NCBI GenBank assembly: GCA_017387565.1
Contig: JAFOEY010000021.1
Coordinates: 1-35,616 of the forward strand
Length of the DNA: 35,616 nt
DNA from: Lachnospiraceae bacterium
GTDB taxonomy: Bacteria; Bacillota; Clostridia; Lachnospirales; Lachnospiraceae
Direction: 5' to 3'
Below, in pieces: positions 22,712-30,441 of the stretch. Position numbers and translations under genes: made by a program. Below the pieces are notes generated by a model. That model made no database searches. It was not told where the DNA came from and was given only the letters and a program-made list of their open reading frames with translations. Position 1 is the stretch's first letter; the number at the start of each line of letters is the position of its first letter.

Positions 22712-25228
22712 ATGAATCGTCTGGATACATTAAATGACAAACAAAGGGAAGCTGTTTTGGCAACGGATGGACCGGTTTTGATTTTGGCCGGTGCCGGAAG
22801 TGGAAAGACCAGAGTCTTAACACATCGAATTGCATATTTGATTGAGGAATGTGGCGTGAATCCATGGAATATCATGGCGATTACGTTTACCAATAAGGCA
22901 GCAGGTGAAATGCGAGAAAGGGTAAATGATCTGGTTGGATTTGGCTCTGACAGTATCTGGGTTTCTACATTTCATTCGAGCTGTGTGCGAATTTTGCGCA
23001 GATATGCCGATCGGTTAGGATATGATAACTCTTTTACCATCTATGATACAGATGATTCCAAGTCTGTCATGAAGGATGTCTGCAAAAAACTTCAGATTGA
23101 TACCAAGCAGTTAAAGGAAAGAACGATTCTGGGCGCTATTTCTTCTGCGAAAAACGAAGGGATTCTACCGGATGATTTTCGGATGGCGGCAATGGGAGAC
23201 TACAATAAGACCAAGATTGCCAATGCCTATATTGAGTATCAAAATGCCTTATTAAGAAATAATGCCATGGATTTTGATGATTTACTGGTAAATACTGTGG
23301 AGTTGTTTAAAGCTAACCCGGATGTTTTACAAAACTATCAGGAGCGAATTTTGTATCTTATGGTGGATGAGTATCAGGACACCAACTCCATTCAGTTTGA
23401 ATTTATCCGTTTATTGGCAGGCAGTCGCAGAAATCTGTGTGTGGTCGGTGATGATGATCAGTCCATTTACAAATTCCGTGGTGCCAATATCCGCAATATT
23501 CTGGATTTTGAAACAATCTATCCGGAGGCAAAGGTTATAAAGCTTGAGCAGAACTATCGCTCTACACAAAACGTTTTGGATGCAGCAAATGCCGTTATCA
23601 GCAACAATGAAAATCGAAAATCCAAATCTTTGTGGACGGATAAGGGAGAAGGTAACCGCATTCATTTCCGTCAGTTTGATAATGCGGTGGAAGAGGCAGA
23701 ATACATTGCTTATGATGTTGCCGGTAAAAAGCGGGAAGGTGTAGCAGATTACAGGGATTGTGCCGTTTTATACCGGACGAATGCGCAGGCCCGTGTCTTG
23801 GAAGAGCAGTTTATCCATGCGGGAGTTCCTTACGATATTGTTGGTGGCGTAAATTTCTACGGACGAAAAGAAATCAAGGATTTACTGGCATATTTAAAGA
23901 CGATTGACAATGGAAACGATGATTTGGCAGTAAAACGTATCATCAATGTGCCGCGCAGAGGAATTGGTGCAACGACTATTGTTAAAGTGCAGGAATATGC
24001 AGATGATAGAAATATCGGTTTTTATGAGGCGTTGGAAGAATCGAATCAGATCATGTCCATCGGAAGAAGTGTTTCCAAGCTGGAATCGTTTGTTACCATG
24101 ATTCAGGCTTTTCGTGCGAAAGCAAAAATCATGTCTTTGAGTGATCTGGTAAAAGATATCATTGAAGTAACCGGCTATGTGGAGCAGATGGAAGCGAATT
24201 CGGACGAAGAAGCAGAAGCAAGGATTGAAAATATTGATGAATTCATTTCCAAGGTAGTATCGTTTGACGAAGAACATGAAGAGGCAACTTTGACAGAGTT
24301 TTTGGCAGAGGTTGCGCTGGTTGCGGATATCGACAGTGTGGATGAAAACCGTAACAAAGTCTTGCTCATGACCTTACACAGTGCCAAAGGTCTGGAATTT
24401 CCGCATGTATATCTGGCCGGAATGGAAGATGGTCTGTTTCCAAGCTATATGAGTATTATGGCGGATTCCAAAGAAGAAATCGCAGAGGAACGCCGCCTGG
24501 CCTATGTTGGTATTACAAGAGCCAAGGAAGATCTGACCGTCACGGCAGCAAAAACCAGGATGATCCGTGGGGAAACACAGTATAATCCGGTTTCCCGTTT
24601 CTTACAGGAAATTCCGCAGGAACTTTTGGATAACCGTGTTCCGAGAAAGAAAACATTTGATTTTGAAGAATTTCCGGATGAAACGTTTGCGTCTGCAAAG
24701 AAATCATTTGCAAAGAAGCCTTATCAGAGTGTTTTTGGAAAAAATGCACCTACGGAAGTATATTCAAAGCCAAGACCTGTTTTGTCAGATAACGTGTTTG
24801 ATAAACCAAAGCCGGTGTCCGAAGGAAATATATTTGACCGGGCGAAACCGGTGTCCGAAGGCAATGTATTTGGTCAGGCAAAACCAGTGTCAGAGGGAAA
24901 TGTATTCGGTCAGACAAAAACGGTGTCAAAACCAACATCAGGGGGATATCAAACAATTACAAAGCCTAAACCGAAGGCTATATTAAAGCCCAAGGAAACG
25001 AGAGCAGAGGTGAAACCTTTTATTGCGCAAGGTGTTTCAAAAGGGGTGGCTGTGCCGGGAACCAAGCCGGATTATGATATTGGGGATCGTGTAAAACATA
25101 TCAAATTTGGTGAAGGTATCGTAAAGGCCATGGAAAAAGGTCCCAGAGATTATCAGGTAACCGTGGAATTTGAAAACTATGGACAGAAAATCTTGTTTGC
25201 GGCATTTGCGAAATTGCAGAAGATTTAA
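22712..25228 (+). CDS. pcrA: PcrA/UvrD-type DNA helicase
   Basis: The 838-residue protein starts at 22712 (MNRLDTLNDKQREAVLATDG) after CGGAGTG; the in-frame ATG at 22646 lies in the preceding terminator and is rejected. SF1A motifs are present in order: LILAGAGSGKTRVLTHR (I), ITFTNKAAGEM (Ia), LMVDEYQDTN (II), VVGDDDQSIYKFRGA (III), EQNYRST (IV), LMTLHSAKGLEF (V) and YVGITRAKEDL (VI). It unwinds DNA in repair and in clearing stalled forks. The C-terminal Tudor-like end (YDIGDRVKHIKFGEGIVKAM) is intact. The linker contains a 12-residue tandem repeat (residues about 688-740). Confidence 0.97.
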   Translation: MNRLDTLNDKQREAVLATDGPVLILAGAGSGKTRVLTHRIAYLIEECGVNPWNIMAITFTNKAAGEMRERVNDLVGFGSDSIWVSTFHSSCVRILRRYADRLGYDNSFTIYDTDDSKSVMKDVCKKLQIDTKQLKERTILGAISSAKNEGILPDDFRMAAMGDYNKTKIANAYIEYQNALLRNNAMDFDDLLVNTVELFKANPDVLQNYQERILYLMVDEYQDTNSIQFEFIRLLAGSRRNLCVVGDDDQSIYKFRGANIRNILDFETIYPEAKVIKLEQNYRSTQNVLDAANAVISNNENRKSKSLWTDKGEGNRIHFRQFDNAVEEAEYIAYDVAGKKREGVADYRDCAVLYRTNAQARVLEEQFIHAGVPYDIVGGVNFYGRKEIKDLLAYLKTIDNGNDDLAVKRIINVPRRGIGATTIVKVQEYADDRNIGFYEALEESNQIMSIGRSVSKLESFVTMIQAFRAKAKIMSLSDLVKDIIEVTGYVEQMEANSDEEAEARIENIDEFISKVVSFDEEHEEATLTEFLAEVALVADIDSVDENRNKVLLMTLHSAKGLEFPHVYLAGMEDGLFPSYMSIMADSKEEIAEERRLAYVGITRAKEDLTVTAAKTRMIRGETQYNPVSRFLQEIPQELLDNRVPRKKTFDFEEFPDETFASAKKSFAKKPYQSVFGKNAPTEVYSKPRPVLSDNVFDKPKPVSEGNIFDRAKPVSEGNVFGQAKPVSEGNVFGQTKTVSKPTSGGYQTITKPKPKAILKPKETRAEVKPFIAQGVSKGVAVPGTKPDYDIGDRVKHIKFGEGIVKAMEKGPRDYQVTVEFENYGQKILFAAFAKLQKI
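24773..24931 (+). repeat. 36-bp tandem repeat inside pcrA
   Basis: Four successive 36-base units encode RPVLSDNVFDKP, KPVSEGNIFDRA, KPVSEGNVFGQA and KPVSEGNVFGQT, then a partial unit KTVSKP. The last three units are almost identical, which suggests recent slippage; unit number may vary between strains. Confidence 0.88.
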
Positions 25229-25480
25229 AATGGATAAAGTTTAATTTTTGCAATGATATCATATTCTGTTTTTTGTTTTTTAATAATTTATATTTGCAAT
25301 GAGTTTTTTGATTATTCTTAATTATTATTTATGTTCTTCATGAACTAAAAAATGAGTTTTATTGGGTGCCTTTATTGAGCCTTTATTGAGTTAAAAAAAG
25401 TGATAGTAAAAAAGTGAAAAAAGTGGTAAACTAATTTTAACAGTAAGCTAAAAAGAATTGTTAAAAGAAGGGAGTTTATT

Positions 25481-25771
25481 ATGAATAGAGCAAGAGTTGA
25501 AGAAATTGCAGCAGCAGTTGGCGATTTATTAAAAAAACAGGAAGAAGTAAAAGAAGAAAAGAAGAGCAAAGCAATTCTCTGGGTATTTGCAATTATCGGT
25601 GCGATTGCAGCCGCTGTAGCCATTGCATATGCAATTTATTGTTATTTTACACCTGACTATTTAGAAGACTTTGAAGATGATTTTGATGATGACTTCGAAG
25701 AAGATTTCTTTGATGATGATGATGAAGAGATTGAAGTCGCAAAGGCTGAAAAAAAGTCTGAGGAAGAATGA
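25481..25771 (+). CDS. Small single-pass membrane protein with acidic tail
   Basis: A 96-residue protein: a charged N-terminal helix (about 1-30, many E and K), one membrane segment (about 31-53, ILWVFAIIGAIAAAVAIAYA), a short aromatic stretch YCYFTPDYLE and then an extremely acidic tail of about 30 Asp/Glu/Phe (DDFDDDFEEDFF type), ending in a mixed-charge KAEKKSEEE. The ribosome binding site is AAGGGAG. It is not a family I can name. It is monocistronic, with a strong terminator at 25792-25820. Confidence 0.8.
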   Translation: MNRARVEEIAAAVGDLLKKQEEVKEEKKSKAILWVFAIIGAIAAAVAIAYAIYCYFTPDYLEDFEDDFDDDFEEDFFDDDDEEIEVAKAEKKSEEE

Positions 25772-25791
25772 TCATTTTAATTAGTTTGATG

Positions 25792-25820
25792 AGGCTGTTG
25801 CGGTTTGCAACAGCCTTTTT
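25792..25820 (+). terminator. Terminator after the acidic-tail protein gene
   Basis: GGCTGTTGC (25792-25800) and GCAACAGCC (25806-25814) pair perfectly around five bases and are followed by six T. Confidence 0.92.
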
Positions 25821-25841
25821 TCGGATTAACGATAAAAAAGA

Positions 25842-25945
25842 TGGTTAACATAAATCCAGATAATTATCAGTTATCATAAGCGCAAAAACGATTGGTTGAC
25901 ATAAGTTAGATAATGACAATATTTTGATAGCATAAGTGTAAATAG
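25842..25945 (+). repeat. Imperfect tandem repeat upstream of rlmD
   Basis: Two units of about 51 bases start GGTTAACATAA (25842) and GGTTGACATAA (25893), and both continue with AGATAAT and a CATAAG word. Several substitutions and small gaps separate them. Confidence 0.5.
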
Positions 25946-26009
25946 GTTTTATGTTGTATATGCTAAAATTACAGTAAGTAATCATTTTTATTGAAGAAGA
26001 GGAAACAGA

Positions 26010-27707
26010 ATGAAAAAAGGACAGAGTTATGAAGGCTATGTAGAAAGTGTAGCCTTTCCGGCAAAAGGGATTGTATTTGTAGAAGGTGAAGAAAATAAAG
26101 CCGTGGTAAAAAATGTTTTGCCCGGTCAGAAGATTCAGTTCCGGGTAACCAAAAAGCGGAAAGGAAAAGCAGAAGGCGTTTTGGAAACGGTAATTGAAAA
26201 ATCTGGGGATGAAATCGATGCTATGTGTCCTCATTTCGGTATTTGCGGAGGATGTAATTATCAAAACCTTCCATATGAAAAACAACTGGAACTGAAAGCC
26301 GGACAGGTTGAAAAGTTACTTAATGAAGTTTACATAAGTAAAGGAAAAGAGATTGAGTATTCTTTTGAAGGAATAAAGAAAAGTCCCAAACAGTATGGAT
26401 ATCGAAACAAAATGGAGTTTTCTTTTGGTGATGAATATAAAGACGGTCCTCTTTCATTGGGTTTACATAAAAGAGGGAGCTTTTATGATATTGTGCCGGT
26501 TACGGAATGCAAGATCGTCGATCATGATTATCGTCTGATATTACGGACTGTATTACAGTTTTTCGGTGAAAGAAATATACCTTATTTTCACAGAGTAAAA
26601 CTTTCGGGATATTTGCGCCATCTGCTAGTCAGAAAAGCAGCAAAGACAGGACAGATTTTAGTAGCACTTGTGACCAGTAGTGATGTTGCCGGCTTGCCGT
26701 GTGATGAGAAAGTTTTGTTGGATGAATTTTTGAAACAGCTTCTATGTTTGGAGCAGGAGAAGAAACTGGAGGGAACATTTGCCGGTATTTTGCATACCGT
26801 GAATGATTCGGTTGCCGATGTCGTGAAAGCGGACCGGAATGAGATTTTGTACGGGCAGGATTATTTCTTTGAAGAATTGATGGGACTGAAGTTTAAGATT
26901 TCCCAGTTTTCGTTTTTCCAGACCAATTCACTCGGAGCGGAAGTTTTATATGATACAGCCAGAAATTATATTTTAGAATCTGCCGGCGGTATGGCAGATC
27001 AGATTGTTTTCGATCTTTACAGCGGAACCGGAACCATTGCCCAGATGATGGCACCGGTCTGCAAAAAAGTTATCGGTGTTGAAATTGTAGAGGAAGCTGT
27101 GGAATCCGCAAAGAAAAATGCAGAATTGAACGATTTACATAACTGCGAATTTATAGCAGGGGATGTTTTAAAAGTTATCGATGATATTTCAGAAAAACCG
27201 GATTTTATTATCTTAGATCCTCCCCGTGACGGAATTCATCCCAAAGCTTTGCAAAAGATTTTAGACTATGGAGTTAGTCATATCGTTTATATTTCCTGCA
27301 AGCCTACCAGCCTTGCCAGAGATCTGGATGCATTTTTGGAAAGAGGCTATAAAATGGAAAAAGCCTGTTGTGTGGACATGTTCCCGGCTACGGCGAATGT
27401 GGAGACGGTTGTTCTCTTGTCCCAACGAAAAGCGGATGATTATGTTGAGGTGGAATTGGAGTTGGACGAGCTGGATGTGACTTCAGCGGAAAGTAAGGCG
27501 ACTTATGTAGAGATTAAGGATTATGTGTTTAAGACACATGGGTTGAAGGTTTCGAATCTGTATATTTCACAGGTAAAAAGAAAATGTGGAATAGAGGTTG
27601 GGGAAAACTATAACTTGCCTAAGTCGGAGGATAGCAGACAGCCTCAGTGTCCAGAGGAAAAGGAAAAAGCTATTAGGGATGCGTTGGAGCATTTTGGAAT
27701 GGCGTAG
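26010..27707 (+). CDS. rlmD: 23S rRNA (uracil-5-)-methyltransferase RlmD/RumA family
   Basis: The 565-residue protein has an N-terminal TRAM domain (about 1-60), the iron-sulfur cysteines CPHFGICGGCNYQ (about 72-84), and the methyltransferase fold with FDLYSGTGTIAQMM (SAM loop), ILDPPRDGIHPKAL and YISCKPTSLARDL, which holds the catalytic Cys. It is longer than RlmD of E. coli (about 430). The last about 85 residues (after VLLSQRKAD) form an extra domain with VEIKDYVFKTHGLKVSNLYI, SQVKRKCGI and EKEKAIRDALEHFGM. It makes m5U in 23S rRNA, or possibly tRNA (TrmA/RlmCD-like); the exact uridine is not readable. Start at 26010 after AGAGGAAA. Confidence 0.93.
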   Translation: MKKGQSYEGYVESVAFPAKGIVFVEGEENKAVVKNVLPGQKIQFRVTKKRKGKAEGVLETVIEKSGDEIDAMCPHFGICGGCNYQNLPYEKQLELKAGQVEKLLNEVYISKGKEIEYSFEGIKKSPKQYGYRNKMEFSFGDEYKDGPLSLGLHKRGSFYDIVPVTECKIVDHDYRLILRTVLQFFGERNIPYFHRVKLSGYLRHLLVRKAAKTGQILVALVTSSDVAGLPCDEKVLLDEFLKQLLCLEQEKKLEGTFAGILHTVNDSVADVVKADRNEILYGQDYFFEELMGLKFKISQFSFFQTNSLGAEVLYDTARNYILESAGGMADQIVFDLYSGTGTIAQMMAPVCKKVIGVEIVEEAVESAKKNAELNDLHNCEFIAGDVLKVIDDISEKPDFIILDPPRDGIHPKALQKILDYGVSHIVYISCKPTSLARDLDAFLERGYKMEKACCVDMFPATANVETVVLLSQRKADDYVEVELELDELDVTSAESKATYVEIKDYVFKTHGLKVSNLYISQVKRKCGIEVGENYNLPKSEDSRQPQCPEEKEKAIRDALEHFGMA

Positions 27708-27714
27708 AGAGGTG

Positions 27715-27870
27715 CAAACTATTTATATTATTCTGTTTACGAGTGGAATTGGTTGGTGCATGGGATTTATTAATGAGAAAAAGATAGGTGGTTCCATCCT
27801 ACCAAACTGGTTCATACATGCGGTATCGAATGTATTTTCTGGCATTTGCTCTGCGTTTTTGCTTTTTTGA
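27715..27870 (+). pseudogene. C-terminal remnant of a CPBP intramembrane protease
   Basis: Immediately after rlmD, a frame encodes IYIILFTSGIGWCMGFINEK then KIGGSILPNWFIHAVSNVFSG and a closing hydrophobic segment before the stop at 27868-27870. The GSIxPxxxIHAxxN pattern is the last conserved motif of CPBP (CAAX/bacteriocin-processing) proteases. The N-terminal three quarters, including the EExxxR motif, are missing and there is no usable start, so this is a decayed fragment. It marks the edge of the variable region. Confidence 0.7.
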
Positions 27871-28087
27871 CAGATTATTTTAGATTTTGTCACCTGTATC
27901 AGAGGGAATCCCCAAAAGAGAAATGGAAAGAAAAAGGCACTGTATCGTTCTAAAAAACAGGATAAATGTGCCATAAATCCGGCGATGCAACCTATAGTTT
28001 ACATTAAGAAACTATGTGATGGTGGTCTTTAGAACAGCTAACAGGTATCATTGAAACGAACAAAATTTTCAGATTGGAGGACTCGCT
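27871..28087 (+). promoter_or_regulatory. Leader of the first HTH gene, with inverted site ATAGTTT-8-AAACTAT
   Basis: No gene is seen here. ATAGTTT (27994-28000) and AAACTAT (28009-28015) form a symmetric pair with an 8-base spacer about 75 bases before the first XRE gene, a plausible operator. No convincing -35/-10 pair was found beside it. Confidence 0.4.
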
Positions 28088-28870
28088 ATGACATTAGGCG
28101 ACAAATTATCAAAATTACGAAAAGAAAATAATTATACGCAGGAACAGCTTGCAGATGTTCTTGGCGTATCAAGACAAGCCATCAGTAAATGGGAAAGTAA
28201 TATTACATATCCCGAAACAGAAAAGCTGATACGGATAAGTGAATTGTTTAACTGCTCTCTTGATTATCTTCTCAAAGATGCGGAAGAAACGATTTATAAA
28301 CCTCAATCAGATACAGATACTCTATTTCTCAGGAAGAGAATCCGTGAAAGAAAAAGTGAAAAAACTGTTTTGGGTATGCCTTTGTGGCATATCGGAAGAA
28401 ATGCAAGAGGTTTTATTGCCGTTGGATTAAATGCCCGTGGAGTTATTGCAGTTGGCTTAAAGGCAAGAGGAATTGTATCGCTTGGTATGCTATCCTTTGG
28501 AGTGCTATCGCTTGGTATGCTTTCTTTTGGCTTGCTTTCACTCGGTATGTTTGCTCTCGGTCTTTTGTCCGCTGGTTGTTTTTCCATTGGCGTATTTGCA
28601 ACCGGTGCAATTAGTTTAGGTATCATTTCTCTCGGCGCAATCGCTATCGGTGATTTTTCTGTCGGAGCATTATCTATTGGTAAATATTTTGCACTCGGTG
28701 ATAATGCAAGAGCTATGATTGCGTTAGGAGATACCGAAGCCGCAGGAAGCGTTTTTCAAAAAATTGGCGAGCTTTCCGCACAGGATATTACTGCCGTAAA
28801 GCAATCGCTCGATACGGTTGTTCCGACTTACCTCTCATGGGCGAAAGAAATAATCAAGCTGTTTTTATGA
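28088..28870 (+). CDS. XRE-type HTH protein with 20 glycine-centred pentapeptides (XRE1)
   Basis: A 260-residue protein. Residues 1-62 form an XRE/Cro-type helix-turn-helix (TQEQLADVLGVSRQAISKWE). After a linker with basic RKRIRERKSEK, residues 101-200 are 20 uninterrupted pentapeptides with Gly invariant at position 3 and Ser/Ala usual at position 1 (for example SLGML SFGVL SLGML). A C-terminal helix (about 215-260) follows. The repeat looks like a beta-solenoid or a tightly packed hydrophobic sheet; which of these is unknown. The ribosome binding site is TTGGAGG. Its last 20 coding bases are the start of a tail sequence repeated after the next two genes. Confidence 0.88.
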   Translation: MTLGDKLSKLRKENNYTQEQLADVLGVSRQAISKWESNITYPETEKLIRISELFNCSLDYLLKDAEETIYKPQSDTDTLFLRKRIRERKSEKTVLGMPLWHIGRNARGFIAVGLNARGVIAVGLKARGIVSLGMLSFGVLSLGMLSFGLLSLGMFALGLLSAGCFSIGVFATGAISLGIISLGAIAIGDFSVGALSIGKYFALGDNARAMIALGDTEAAGSVFQKIGELSAQDITAVKQSLDTVVPTYLSWAKEIIKLFL

Positions 28871-28923
28871 GGTTTTATATGCTGTTAAATACTTTTAATA
28901 CTGTGTTTTCGGCTACATACAGG
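28847..28923 (+). repeat. Shared 3' tail sequence, copy A
   Basis: Starts inside the last codons of XRE1 (AATAATCAAGCTGTTTTTAT) and continues through TGCTGTTAAATACTTTTAAT and ACTGTGTTTTC to CAGG. It matches copies near 29773 and 30284. Confidence 0.7.
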
Positions 28924-28956
28924 AGGAACTTGCCGACATATTTGGAGTGTATAAGT

Positions 28957-29046
28957 GTTCTACCAACGGTAGATAGACAATTTTCTCCTTTCATATCATG
29001 CGTTCTACCAGCAGTCGATAGACATTTTTACAGAAACGATTATAAT
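28957..29046 (+). promoter_or_regulatory. Duplicated operator-promoter unit upstream of XRE2
   Basis: GTTCTACCAACGGTAGATAG-ACA (28957-28979) and GTTCTACCAGCAGTCGATAG-ACA (29002-29024) lie exactly 45 bases apart. Copy 1 has a palindromic TCTACC/GGTAGA. In copy 2 the TAGACA end serves as a -35 (29019-29024), with a 16-base spacer and TATAAT (29041-29046). A bound regulator would therefore block the -35. Copy 1 has no good -10 at the same spacing. Confidence 0.65.
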
Positions 29047-29079
29047 GAAGGCAATAAATGAGAAGGAGACCGAAGTAAA

Positions 29080-29763
29080 ATGAATCAAGAAAAAACAGGT
29101 GCTTTTATTGCACAATTAAGAAAAGAAAGCAATATGACGCAAGTTCAGTTGGCAGATGAATTAGGAGTTACCAATAAAGCTATTTCAAAATGGGAAAATG
29201 GTAAGTCATTGCCGGATGTGCAATTGTTTCAACCAATATGTAAGTTGTTTCACATTAGTGTCAATGAATTATTGGCAGGAGAACATATACAACAAGAAGA
29301 AATACAATATAAAACCGAACATATGTTATTGGAATATGTTTTATTAACAAAGAACATATGGAAATTGAGTTTAATTTCATTTCTTTTAATTGGGATAGGT
29401 TCATTGATTTGCTTCTTACCGTTTATGGTCAATAGAACAGACACAGTAATTCGTATTTTCGGTTGCAGTATAGGAGCTATTATTATTCTTTTTGGAGTCT
29501 ATATGAATTTTATTGTTAAAATATATATGAATACAAATAGAGTGTATAATTATATGAATGAAAAATTCGGGCATATGAAGCTGTTTATTTCAGGCATTAT
29601 TATGGAACTCGTAAGTATAAATATGTTCAGCTTTATGTCTCTGGGATACGAGGGAAAGGGTGTTAATGCTATATTAGGAACAATTGCATTTGTGCTATGT
29701 TTTGTTGGTACAAATCTAATTATAATGGCTTGTAATATAAAAAATAATCGTAATGCAAAATAG
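29080..29763 (+). CDS. XRE-type HTH membrane protein (XRE2)
   Basis: 227 residues. The HTH is at about 9-66 (MTQVQLADELGVTNKAISKWEN). A short linker is followed by four membrane segments (about 91-112, 121-143, 165-187 and 195-218). This is a transcription factor tethered to the membrane. The start has AGAAGGAGACC. The upstream region contains a duplicated operator with the -10 TATAAT at 29041. It belongs to the MNQxKIGxFIAxxRK subgroup together with the pseudogene at 31170 and the gene at 34467. Ligand and target are unknown. Confidence 0.85.
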   Translation: MNQEKTGAFIAQLRKESNMTQVQLADELGVTNKAISKWENGKSLPDVQLFQPICKLFHISVNELLAGEHIQQEEIQYKTEHMLLEYVLLTKNIWKLSLISFLLIGIGSLICFLPFMVNRTDTVIRIFGCSIGAIIILFGVYMNFIVKIYMNTNRVYNYMNEKFGHMKLFISGIIMELVSINMFSFMSLGYEGKGVNAILGTIAFVLCFVGTNLIIMACNIKNNRNAK

Positions 29764-29772
29764 AATCATTAT

Positions 29773-29830
29773 GAAAAATAATCAAGCTGTTTTTATAAGG
29801 CTTGTCTCTGCTCGAAAGTAGAACAAGCGA
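29773..29830 (+). repeat. Shared 3' tail sequence, copy C, with a hairpin
   Basis: AATAATCAAGCTGTTTTTAT (29777-29796) recurs here after the XRE2 stop. It is followed by a hairpin GGCTTGT...ACAAGC (about 29799-29828). On the minus strand this hairpin reads GTTCTAC...GAGACAAG, distantly like the XRE2 operator. Confidence 0.65.
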
Positions 29831-29851
29831 ATAAATTGTACGGAGGAAAGT

Positions 29852-30286
29852 ATGGATAAAAAGAAAATAATGGCATTTGAACCTTGGTTTTTTATTTTTT
29901 TCGGCTTGTTCCATCTGCACAGGATATGGGGATTGATTGACAGAAATTCCTACGCTGAATTCTGGACAGGCGTGTTACATAATAAAGGATTGTTTTATTT
30001 TGTGCTGATGGGAATATTAGCAATACTGTGCGTTTTGGGTATTATTACTTTTTGTAAAAACCGGCATTGCAACTACTGGTGGAGATGGATATATGTCTTT
30101 GGCGGTATCTATGTGTTGTTTGATCTGTTCGCTATTGCTGTCGGATTGGACTTTTGGAATAAACTTTTATTGTGGATGTTTGATGTACAATCACCGTACT
30201 GGAATGTAATATGGTCTTTCTTTATTTTGCTTGGTGGATTTGTATTTGCATTGGGAATATACTTATTAATACAAAGAAAGAGATGA
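29852..30286 (+). CDS. Small four-helix membrane protein
   Basis: A 144-residue protein with about four hydrophobic segments (about 8-23, 45-70, 80-105 and 115-138) and aromatic-rich loops (HRIWGLIDRNSYAEFW). No catalytic motif. The start follows ACGGAGGAAAGT. It sits between two HTH genes and is followed by the same tail sequence as XRE1. I do not recognise the family. It may be regulated by, or sense for, the adjacent HTH protein, but that is inferred from position only. Confidence 0.75.
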   Translation: MDKKKIMAFEPWFFIFFGLFHLHRIWGLIDRNSYAEFWTGVLHNKGLFYFVLMGILAILCVLGIITFCKNRHCNYWWRWIYVFGGIYVLFDLFAIAVGLDFWNKLLLWMFDVQSPYWNVIWSFFILLGGFVFALGIYLLIQRKR

Positions 30287-30362
30287 AAAACGAGCTGTTT
30301 TTATATGGTTTTAAGTGCTGTCAAATACTTTTGACACCGTGTTTTCAGCAAAGTAAAACAGG
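30284..30362 (+). repeat. Shared 3' tail sequence, copy B
   Basis: From the stop codon of the membrane protein gene on: GAGCTGTTTTTATATGGTTT, then TGCTGTCAAATACTTTTGAC, GTGTTTTCAGC and CAGG. It aligns along its whole length with copy A (28847-28923) and is followed, like copy A, by a GATAGACA word (30366-30373). Confidence 0.7.
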
Positions 30363-30385
30363 TTTGATAGACAAAAAAAGAAAAA

Positions 30386-30422
30386 GTGATTATTCTCGAA
30401 GCAGGTAGGGAGAACAAATCAC
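30386..30422 (+). promoter_or_regulatory. Inverted repeat just before XRE3
   Basis: GTGATTATTCTC (30386-30397) pairs with GAGAACAAATCAC (30410-30422) with one bulge, enclosing GAAGCAGGTAGG. It ends seven bases before the ribosome binding site GAAGGAGG and could be an operator or a translational hairpin. Confidence 0.5.
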
Positions 30423-30441
30423 TTGTGAAGGAGGAAAATTT

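Noticed and set aside
29080-30286. XRE2 plus small membrane protein as a toxin-antitoxin pair
   Set aside because: XRE2 is itself a large membrane-anchored protein, the genes are 88 bases apart rather than overlapping, and no toxin family was recognised. The idea remains untested.
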